Source of the DNA: Salibacter sp031581065
GTDB taxonomy: Bacteria > Bacteroidota > Bacteroidia > Flavobacteriales_G > Salibacteraceae
DNA: 5,241 nt
Reading direction: 5' to 3'
NCBI RefSeq assembly: GCF_031581065.1
Contig: NZ_JAVLBN010000079.1
Span: forward strand, 1-5,241
Position numbers and translations under genes: made by a program. Positions 1 through 5,241 of this stretch are shown piece after piece. Every line of letters starts with the position of its first letter. Position 1 is the stretch's first letter. Under the pieces are notes generated by a model. The model did not search any database, was not told the origin of the DNA, and saw only the letters and a program-made list of their open reading frames with translations.

Positions 1-2255
1 ATGTAATCAGACTCTGTGTATCCTGAGCCGGAAGTGCCGTCATCTGACCACACGTAAACCGCACTCGTTGTGAGGTTTGAAGAGTTTGCGGTTAAGAAAT
101 CACTCACATCAATAGCACTCGGGTAAGGATTCCCGATGAGGTTCCAGTAATCATCAGACCAGTTTGAGAGGGAGTCGTTTGGGTTTGTCCCAGTGCCCAG
201 TGAAAAAGTATAATCTCCATTATTTATGCTATTCCCGCTAAATGTTCTCGTGGCTGTAGAATTCCCAGGAATTAAATAACCGCGACCGGCATCCATGTTT
301 CCATCAGCTCCGGAAATAAGGAATTGGCTTGTAAAAGTGACTCCGTTTCCGTTGCAGGTAGTGCTGTAGTTTGTTGGGAAGTCGTATTTCCAGCTTTGGT
401 CAGATCCGTCAAACACAAAGATATCACACGGATTTGTGCTGCTGAATACACCGCTGTTATCGTGAATACTCACCCCATCAATTGGTGTTGACCAGCCATC
501 ATAAGCTGATGAAGAATTTCCCCCTGTACGTTCTACTGTGTATGATCCGGAACCACAGTTGTTATCTGAAGAAGCTGTTTGAATCAATGCTCCATCATCT
601 TCAATGGTCACTGTTCCGTTGTTTACGAATATTCCATTTACTGTTAAAGAATTGCCTGAGCTTACGGTTAGAGAAGCTCCGGAGTTTACAACAAGTGTAT
701 CACAGGTGTAGTCTCCGTCTAAAGTTGTGCTGTTTTTGATGGCTATGTCATTACCTGATGCTGGAATTGTACCTGAACCCCATGTACTTGTTGAGCTCCA
801 GTTGCCGTTTTGAGTAGTGGAGGATTGGGCAGCACTACCTGGTTGATCCCAGGTTAGGTCATCCATAGCGACTCTGTCACCATTGCTCGGAGTTTCAATG
901 ACTAACGTAAAGTTTCCTGATACATTAATGTTGTTAATCGTTGATGTTTGAGTTGTTCCGTCATATGGAATAGTACCTACAGTGCTTCCATTAACCTTTA
1001 CAGTTAAATTACCCGATCCTCCTGAATATTGTCTTTCTGTTGTTAGTGTTAGATTATCGATCCCCCCTGAAATTGTTGGACTTGTTAGTTCTCCATTTCT
1101 TACAGTTATGGCATCACCGTTTATTGTTCTATCAGTTCTTGCATCAGTGGCGGTCCATGTTCCAAATCCATTATCGCCACTCCATGTTTTAGTTGTGTAT
1201 GAATTACCAGGACCCATATTGATGAAGGTCTCAGTATAAGTGGCTCCCCCACCACCAGATATTACTTTAGTTGCAGTTGTAGCATCACCGCTCAACTCTG
1301 AAGAGTAATCATCATTGTTGTCGTAAGACCATATTTGATAGAAATATTGTTGATCACCATCTAGACACTCATCGACATAAGATGTAGCTCCACCTTTGTA
1401 GATGATTTCGGCACCGCCTAATGTGTTTCCCACAGAGTAGCTTGTTCCATCTGAAGGGGTTCCAAACGAATTACTCGTGTTTCTCGCTATGATAACATCA
1501 TCGTTGTTGCCGTTTTTCGTCCAGTCGAGTGAGATAGTAGAGATGTTGTTTGCATTGGCTTCAAAGGTTGAGGGAGGTGCAATGCCTATTCCTCCATTAT
1601 GAGTCACTTGAATGTTGTCAAAATAGATACCTTCATCGCCACTAGTTAGGTTTACAACTTCAATATTGATATCTAGTGTTGTTGCGCCAGAAAGACCAGT
1701 TATGGTTGTAGAAAATGTTTCGAATTGATCATTAGAGACTGTGCACCCTCCTTCGGTTCCTGTAGTAAGTGCTGGGAGAGTAGTCCCTGTACCACAATTC
1801 CCATTTCCATCAAAATCAGTGTCTAAGGCTGCTGGTTCATTATAGCCATCCGAACCGTTAACATGTTGTACCCACATAAGGTTAGAATAATTGTTGCCAC
1901 CATCTGTAGAGTATGTTATCAACAATTCATCTGTTGAATCCCAATCTTTGAAGTGATGTGCAATCATATCTATAGAAAAAGTGAACTCAGTTGCACCAGT
2001 AATGTTAATTGGATCCAAGTCTAGCTCGCCTGAACCTGCGCCAAAATCTTCAACCGCCCACATAAATGAGTTATTCCCACCGATGTTTAGATTTGACCTA
2101 TTAAAGACATCGGTGAATCCCGAACCAGATGTTGTTGAAGCCGAGTAACCATCATTTGCTGTTTCGAAGTCAATGGTTATTGTCGTCTGCCCTAAAGCAA
2201 CTCCGTTAAGAATACTCAAAACCGCAATTGCGAAAAAACTCAAATACGTTTTCAT
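1..2255 (-). CDS. Large secreted multidomain surface protein, probable T9SS cargo (N-terminal 751 codons; 3' end outside window)
   Basis: The frame is open from an ATG at 2255 to the left edge with no stop. Residues 1-23 are a clear signal peptide (MKTYLSFFAIAVLSI..., likely cut at ALG|Q). Residues about 24-221 form a jelly-roll-like domain that starts TIDFET and ends with the GIYFDNIQVT strand usual in carbohydrate-binding-like or 'choice-of-anchor' modules; two cysteines near 154 and 171 could pair. Residues about 226-328 are Fn3-like (STISLDWTKNGNNDDV, later YFYQIWSYDNN). Residues about 337-472 form a second, different jelly-roll ending VAMDDLTWDQPG. Residues 483-551 (GNWSSTSTWGSGTIP, then short V/I-N-G turns) look like a beta-solenoid. 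The stretch around 704-716 (WNLIGNPYPSAID) is common in T9SS cargo. Inference: exported to the periplasm by Sec and to the surface by T9SS, with a type A sorting domain probably beyond the edge. No catalytic domain is visible, so adhesion or carbohydrate binding is only a guess. There is no Shine-Dalgarno; the AT-rich leader is normal for Bacteroidota. It follows the PorP-like gene but probably has its own promoter. Confidence 0.9.
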   Translation of the reverse strand, partial: MKTYLSFFAIAVLSILNGVALGQTTITIDFETANDGYSASTTSGSGFTDVFNRSNLNIGGNNSFMWAVEDFGAGSGELDLDPINITGATEFTFSIDMIAHHFKDWDSTDELLITYSTDGGNNYSNLMWVQHVNGSDGYNEPAALDTDFDGNGNCGTGTTLPALTTGTEGGCTVSNDQFETFSTTITGLSGATTLDINIEVVNLTSGDEGIYFDNIQVTHNGGIGIAPPSTFEANANNISTISLDWTKNGNNDDVIIARNTSNSFGTPSDGTSYSVGNTLGGAEIIYKGGATSYVDECLDGDQQYFYQIWSYDNNDDYSSELSGDATTATKVISGGGGATYTETFINMGPGNSYTTKTWSGDNGFGTWTATDARTDRTINGDAITVRNGELTSPTISGGIDNLTLTTERQYSGGSGNLTVKVNGSTVGTIPYDGTTQTSTINNINVSGNFTLVIETPSNGDRVAMDDLTWDQPGSAAQSSTTQNGNWSSTSTWGSGTIPASGNDIAIKNSTTLDGDYTCDTLVVNSGASLTVSSGNSLTVNGIFVNNGTVTIEDDGALIQTASSDNNCGSGSYTVERTGGNSSSAYDGWSTPIDGVSIHDNSGVFSSTNPCDIFVFDGSDQSWKYDFPTNYSTTCNGNGVTFTSQFLISGADGNMDAGRGYLIPGNSTATRTFSGNSINNGDYTFSLGTGTNPNDSLSNWSDDYWNLIGNPYPSAIDVSDFLTANSSNLTTSAVYVWSDDGTSGSGYTESDY

Positions 2256-2443
2256 AACTATGTATATTAGTAGTTAATTGTATGTTATAAATTACCTCAA
2301 TTAACGGAATAGAATGGGTGAAAAGGATACTTCAAAATTATCATTAACCGCTTTGAGTTTCGGCTTTGATCGATTTACGGTTTTGTTACGATAACATTAT
2401 GAACCCTTTTTTAAAGCTAGAGGAGTATTTTAAATGTCTCAGA
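2256..2443. other. Intergenic region between the PorP-like gene and the downstream surface-protein gene
   Basis: This 188-base AT-rich stretch has no plausible gene. It contains a good -7 promoter element (2333-2340), a 9-base imperfect direct repeat just upstream of it (2348-2356 and 2361-2369), and a weak inverted repeat, AACCG at 2346-2350 with CGGTT at 2378-2382. A 7-base AT-only inverted repeat (2427-2433 with 2444-2450) straddles the PorP-like stop codon, but no T-tract follows it on the minus strand, so a factor-independent terminator is not convincing. Read-through from the upstream operon is therefore possible. Confidence 0.7.
2333..2340 (-). promoter_or_regulatory. Candidate Bacteroidota sigma-ABfr-type -7 element
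   Basis: On the minus strand the bases read TAATTTTG, an exact match to the Bacteroidota primary-sigma -7 consensus TAnnTTTG. It lies 77 bases upstream of the ATG at 2255, giving an expected leader of about 70 bases. No TTG of the -33 element is seen at the usual 17-23 base distance upstream, so the promoter would be either weak or activator-dependent. One such match in an AT-rich intergenic region could arise by chance, but its position is right for the downstream surface-protein gene. Confidence 0.45.
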
Positions 2444-3448
2444 TTAAAATTTTGTTGAGAATTGGTTACGCCATAATTTCATTTTAAGCGTTATTTCATG
2501 ACCTCCGCGTTGATAAGGCTGAAGTTGTGAAGTTGGTAAGTCATAAGCATAGTAGAGCTCAGCTGTTTTACCGAGGTAAACACCTGTCCAAAAAGCCATT
2601 GCATTATTCATGCGCCATGTGGTTCCAATTTTTAGTCGCTGTTCAAAGTCCACTTCTAAGCTGAGGTCTACATTTACTGGGGCACCGGCTTTATAACGGA
2701 TCATTGCTCCGGGATGTAATACGATATTGCGGGATTCGAGATCATCAAAATCTTTAGCGTGATAAACGATGTAGCTATAGCCTAACATCAATTGGTGATG
2801 AGCTAACATTTTAGCATCTTTTGACACATCAGCAGGTGTGAGGTTATTCGGAATTAGTTGAATCATGGAGTAACCGGCATAGAGCCTGTCAGAGTAGAAC
2901 CATAAACCCAAATCCAGGTCAAAGCTGTTTTTGTTTTCTCCCTGTGCTAAAAAGTACTGGTAAGTGGGGTCGTCCTGAATCTTGAGTGAAACTTTTCTGT
3001 CGTCAATTGCTGTACCGCCCCATCCAACACGAGGAGAAAAGGAAATGCGATAAGGACCGGTTACGGGAAGATGAAAAGCGTAAGATGCCTGAACTCTTGT
3101 TTTTTGAAATGCACCAAACTCGTCTTTTGACATCATTATACCAATGCCGTGATGTTGTTTGTATTTGTTGTTTGAATAGTAGAATTGTCTTGCTCGTTTA
3201 TTTTTAAATGTTTTGTTTTTCTGCTTGTTGATGGGAATGTTTGCTGTTAAGTAGAAACTCTCTGGAGCTCCTTCTAAATCGAGCCACATTTGCCTGTATC
3301 CTGATACTATTTCAGTGTGATCGTCAACTCCGCTTGCAGCAGGGTTGAGGAGATAGCGGTTTACCTGGTATTGGGTGAACTGGTAAACTTGCTGGCTCAT
3401 GGATCTGACCGATAATAACAGTAGCAGAAGAAATAGTAAATGTTTCAT
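2444..3448 (-). CDS. PorP/SprF-family type IX secretion outer-membrane protein
   Basis: The 334-residue product begins with a signal peptide (MKHLLFLLLLLLSVRSMSQ, cut near residue 17-19). It continues with the family's hallmark N-terminus: QFTQYQVNRYLLNPAASG at about 22-39, then a YRQMWLDLEGAPES segment. The rest alternates amphipathic strands with turns, as in an outer-membrane beta-barrel, and the last residue is Phe, the usual barrel end signal. Length is close to the family norm of about 300. Known for the family: PorP is needed for T9SS function in Porphyromonas gingivalis, and SprF is needed to secrete the adhesin SprB in Flavobacterium johnsoniae; paralogues commonly sit next to type B sorting-domain proteins. 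Inference: this paralogue serves the two secreted proteins encoded just upstream rather than being the core PorP. The ATG at 3448 is chosen over the in-frame TTG three bases upstream because it overlaps the previous stop as TGATG, which suggests translational coupling. Confidence 0.93.
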   Translation of the reverse strand: MKHLLFLLLLLLSVRSMSQQVYQFTQYQVNRYLLNPAASGVDDHTEIVSGYRQMWLDLEGAPESFYLTANIPINKQKNKTFKNKRARQFYYSNNKYKQHHGIGIMMSKDEFGAFQKTRVQASYAFHLPVTGPYRISFSPRVGWGGTAIDDRKVSLKIQDDPTYQYFLAQGENKNSFDLDLGLWFYSDRLYAGYSMIQLIPNNLTPADVSKDAKMLAHHQLMLGYSYIVYHAKDFDDLESRNIVLHPGAMIRYKAGAPVNVDLSLEVDFEQRLKIGTTWRMNNAMAFWTGVYLGKTAELYYAYDLPTSQLQPYQRGGHEITLKMKLWRNQFSTKF

Positions 3449-4446
3449 CAACGCCTGATTAAATTGATGTAACCACTAATTTTTTCAGCGCGCTCATCCT
3501 TTGGATCTACCACGTAGTAGTAGGCTCCAACAGGAAGTGGTGTTCCGTTCCATGTTCCATCCCACGGATTGGAATAGCCGGTTGATTCGTAAATGACATC
3601 TCCCCAGCGGTTGTAGATTTCAACCTGTGCGTTGGGGTAATACTCTATTTTATCGATCTCAAATTTATCGTTGATGCCATCGCCATCAGGTGTGAAAGTG
3701 TTGTAGGGAACGAGGTTTCGGCATTCGCCAACGGTTACGGAATCAAAAGATTCACAGCCATCTAAATATGCTGTAACTTCATAAGTTCCGTTTTTGGTGA
3801 CTTGTTGCCTGCTTCCCCAGCCAAGAGAAGACCAAAAATATTCTGTTGCATCTCCTGTTGCTACTAACTGAGTTTGCTCACCTTCACAGATGAATTTTTT
3901 CCCGTTAATTTCAATACTAAAAACAGGTTTAGCTTTAACAGTAACACCATAATTTGTAGCGTCATTCCCACATTTGGTATTGCTAACTACTGAGTAAGTT
4001 TGAGAAGTAGTAGGGTTTATTGTTAGAACTTCACCGGTGTCACCCGTATTCCATACATAGTCGATTCCTCCACTCGCTGTAAGTTTAGCTGTGTCGCCTT
4101 CACAAACTCTTTTTGGTCCGCTTATTTGGAGATTTGGAGGGTCAATGATCAGAACCTGAGCATACTGAGTGTCGCCAATACAGCCATTAGCACTTGTTTC
4201 TACCACGCTGATTGGATAAATCCCGGGTGTTGAGTTCCATGTGACTGAGATTGAGTCAGAGCCTGAGCCACGGGTGATTTGACCATCAGGCACAATCCAT
4301 TCAAATGTACTTCCCGGCCAGCCGTCAACGTGATAGTCACCTGTAGGGTCAGAAACGCAAAGCGTATCAACCACCTGGGCTAATACACTTTGCGATCCAA
4401 CTATACAGATGAAAAGAATCAGGAGTTTATATTGACAACTTTTCAT
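3448..4446 (-). CDS. Secreted Ig/PKD-like protein with T9SS type B (gliding motility-associated) C-terminal sorting domain
   Basis: The 332-residue product has a signal peptide at 1-23 (cut at VLA|Q24; Cys14 is not in a lipobox because Ile precedes it). Three Ig/PKD-like modules follow: about 28-101 (DTLCVSDP, then FEWIVPDG), 103-172 (RVCEGDTAKLTASGG, then YVWNTGD) and 173-242 (FICEGEQTQLVATG, then YFWSS), each with a cysteine pair. Residues 244-332 are a textbook CHU_C/type B sorting domain: PYNTFTPDGDGINDKFEI, VEIYNRWGDVIYES, NPWDGTWNG, LPVGAYYYVVD and a final GYINLIRR. Known role of this domain: it directs passage through the T9SS translocon and surface attachment, typically with a PorP/SprF-like partner, which is the next gene. 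The ATG is 21 bases after the stop of the repeat-protein gene and in the same frame, but a TGA directly before the ATG keeps the two separate. A purine-rich GGAG lies 13 bases upstream of the ATG. Inference: a small surface-anchored partner of the large repeat protein. Confidence 0.93.
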   Translation of the reverse strand: MKSCQYKLLILFICIVGSQSVLAQVVDTLCVSDPTGDYHVDGWPGSTFEWIVPDGQITRGSGSDSISVTWNSTPGIYPISVVETSANGCIGDTQYAQVLIIDPPNLQISGPKRVCEGDTAKLTASGGIDYVWNTGDTGEVLTINPTTSQTYSVVSNTKCGNDATNYGVTVKAKPVFSIEINGKKFICEGEQTQLVATGDATEYFWSSLGWGSRQQVTKNGTYEVTAYLDGCESFDSVTVGECRNLVPYNTFTPDGDGINDKFEIDKIEYYPNAQVEIYNRWGDVIYESTGYSNPWDGTWNGTPLPVGAYYYVVDPKDERAEKISGYINLIRR

Positions 4447-4467
4447 TCAGGTTTTTAGCTCCGGTTC

Positions 4468-5241
4468 CTAGTTGTGGAATATTGGAGATGTTGTTGGTTT
4501 TGCATTGATTGTAATCGTCATGGTATCAGTTGCGTCACCACAGGATCCGTTTCCGGTTGCAGTAAGTGTTAATGTAACCGATCCGTTAGCAATGTCATTT
4601 GGACCCGGAGTGTAAATCGGATTCAATATATTGGCATTGCTAAACGACCCGTCACCTGAGGTTGTCCATGTTAAACCAGCGTTGTTACTTGCTGATGGCG
4701 TTGTACCTGAAGTGCTGAGATCAACTGTTTCACCTTCACAAATTGTTTGGTCAGATCCCGCATCAGCAGAAGCTGCCGGGGTAACTTGGATGGTCCCGGT
4801 CTCTGTAACAGTTCCACAACCGCCAGTTAAAGTAATTGTGTAGTTGAATGTGCCCGTTGCTGTTGGAGTACCGCTAATGGTGATGTTACCACCTGAAAAG
4901 TTACCGGTTACACCGGCAGGAAGCCCTGAGAAAGTGGCTCCGGTAGCACCTGTTGTGCTGTAAGTGATGTTAGTGATCGCTGAGTTTTCACATACTGTTT
5001 GGTTGTCAGTTCCGGCAGCTGATGTAAGCGAAATTGTGTTGTCAGGAGTAACATCAATAGTTCCTGTTTCAGTAACGGTTCCACAACCGCCAGTCAAAGT
5101 AATTGTGTAGTTGAATGTGCCTGTTGCTGTTGGAGTACCGCTAATGGTGATGTTACCACCCGAGAAGTTACCGGTTACACCGGCAGGAAGCCCTGAGAAA
5201 GTGGCTCCGGTAGCACCTGTTGTGCTGTAAGTGATGTTAGT
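4468..5241 (-). CDS. C-terminal part of a large Ig-like repeat surface protein (5' end outside window)
   Basis: The frame is open from the right edge to a TAG at 4468-4470, giving the last 257 residues of what is probably a much longer protein. Visible residues 1-64 are the end of one repeat, 65-153 a full 89-residue repeat, and 154-257 a different closing module. The repeats carry an He_PIG-like Ig core (SGLPAGVTG, then ITISGTPTATGTFNYTITL) followed by GGCGTVTETG and, in the next unit, a QTVCENSA segment; the cysteines probably pair within a unit. The last module (AGSDQTICEGETVDLS, LTWTTSGDGSF, LNPIYTPGPNDIANGSVTL) is a PKD-like domain common in giant Bacteroidota surface proteins. It ends NAKPTTSPIFHN with no type A or B sorting domain, which is odd for T9SS cargo. 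Composition is rich in Thr, Gly, Ser and Asn. It is first of the three visible genes in the operon. Inference: an SprB-like adhesin or filament-like protein. A TTG codon at 5097 could be read as a start but lies mid-repeat, so it is not one. Confidence 0.88.
   Translation of the reverse strand, partial: TNITYSTTGATGATFSGLPAGVTGNFSGGNITISGTPTATGTFNYTITLTGGCGTVTETGTIDVTPDNTISLTSAAGTDNQTVCENSAITNITYSTTGATGATFSGLPAGVTGNFSGGNITISGTPTATGTFNYTITLTGGCGTVTETGTIQVTPAASADAGSDQTICEGETVDLSTSGTTPSASNNAGLTWTTSGDGSFSNANILNPIYTPGPNDIANGSVTLTLTATGNGSCGDATDTMTITINAKPTTSPIFHN
4806..4974 (-). repeat. Tandem repeat copy B (inner), near-identical to 5073-5241
   Basis: This 169-base block matches 5073-5241 with five single-base differences by direct reading, about 97% identity, at an exact spacing of 267 bases (89 codons). 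All five differences are transitions that leave the protein unchanged. The remaining ~98 bases of the 267-base period cannot be compared fully because the window ends, but the spacer-side sequence just left of the block (about 4781-4805) is clearly more diverged from its counterpart at 5048-5072. Confidence 0.93.
5073..5241 (-). repeat. Tandem repeat copy A (outer, cut by window edge), near-identical to 4806-4974
   Basis: This is the counterpart of the block at 4806-4974, encoding the same He_PIG-like Ig core and GGCGTVTETG tail. Similarity runs right up to the last base of the window, so the repeat almost certainly continues beyond it and more units are likely upstream in the gene. Confidence 0.93.

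Noticed and set aside
482..1239. Two plus-strand open frames of 85 codons (482-739 and 982-1239)
   Set aside because: Both lie entirely inside the minus-strand surface-protein gene, whose translation has coherent domains and a signal peptide. Their own translations show no recognisable domain and look like antisense readings of Ser/Thr-rich codons.
2427..2450. Possible terminator hairpin at the end of the PorP-like gene
   Set aside because: The 7-base arms are all A/T, overlap the stop codon and are not followed by a T-tract on the minus strand.
2986..3207. Plus-strand open frame of 73 codons inside the PorP-like gene
   Set aside because: It is antisense to a well-recognised family protein and has no domain, leader or promoter of its own.
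3449..3451. TTG at 3451 as the start of the PorP-like protein
   Set aside because: The ATG immediately after it overlaps the previous stop as TGATG and begins the signal peptide directly; the TTG would add one residue with no support.
4403..4408. Lipoprotein signal at Cys14 of the sorting-domain protein
   Set aside because: The residues before it (LFI) do not fit a lipobox, which needs a small residue at -1; a standard cleavage site (VLA|Q) follows nine residues later.
4631..4843. Plus-strand open frame of 70 codons inside the repeat-protein gene
   Set aside because: It is antisense to the conserved PKD-like module; the hydrophobic Val/Pro-rich translation reflects the complementary strand of Thr/Gly codons.
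4468..5097. A stand-alone 209-residue protein starting at TTG 5097
   Set aside because: The same frame stays open to the window edge and encodes another copy of the repeat upstream; the TTG is a Leu codon in the middle of an Ig strand (ITLTGGCG), so this is the tail of a longer gene.

Overview
The window looks like a chromosomal piece of a Bacteroidota bacterium, most likely of the Flavobacteriia/Cytophagia type. Three things point there: a PorP/SprF-family outer-membrane protein, a textbook type IX secretion system (T9SS) type B (gliding motility-associated, CHU_C-like) C-terminal domain, and Ser/Thr/Asn/Gly-rich surface proteins built from PKD/Ig-like, Fn3 and jelly-roll domains. A perfect Bacteroidota-type -7 promoter hexamer region (TAnnTTTG) and start codons with little Shine-Dalgarno character fit the same group. 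The genus cannot be told from this sequence.

All four genes lie on the minus strand, so the order of transcription is right to left. From the right edge: (1) the last 257 codons of a large repeat protein (5241 to 4468) whose 5' end is outside the window; it contains 89-residue repeats and ends without any visible secretion-sorting domain. (2) After 21 bases comes a 332-residue secreted protein (4446 to 3448) with a signal peptide, three PKD/Ig-like domains and a type B sorting domain. (3) Overlapping it by one base (TGATG) is a PorP/SprF-family outer-membrane beta-barrel protein (3448 to 2444). These three form a compact apparent operon of the kind seen around SprB/SprF-like adhesin systems: a giant surface protein, a type B sorting-domain protein, and a PorP-like partner for its export or anchoring.

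A 188-base intergenic stretch (2256 to 2443) follows. It is AT-rich and holds a likely promoter for the next gene, a short direct repeat and no convincing terminator. (4) The left 43% of the window (2255 to 1) is the first 751 codons of another large secreted protein with a signal peptide, two different jelly-roll-like domains flanking an Fn3 domain, a short beta-solenoid-like stretch and the conserved GNPYPSAID segment typical of T9SS cargo. Its C-terminus, where a type A sorting domain would be expected, is outside the window.

The biology is that of a T9SS cell-surface/adhesin locus. It is a recognised type of system rather than an evidently new one. The most notable point is that the giant repeat protein appears to lack its own sorting domain while a separate small neighbour carries one.
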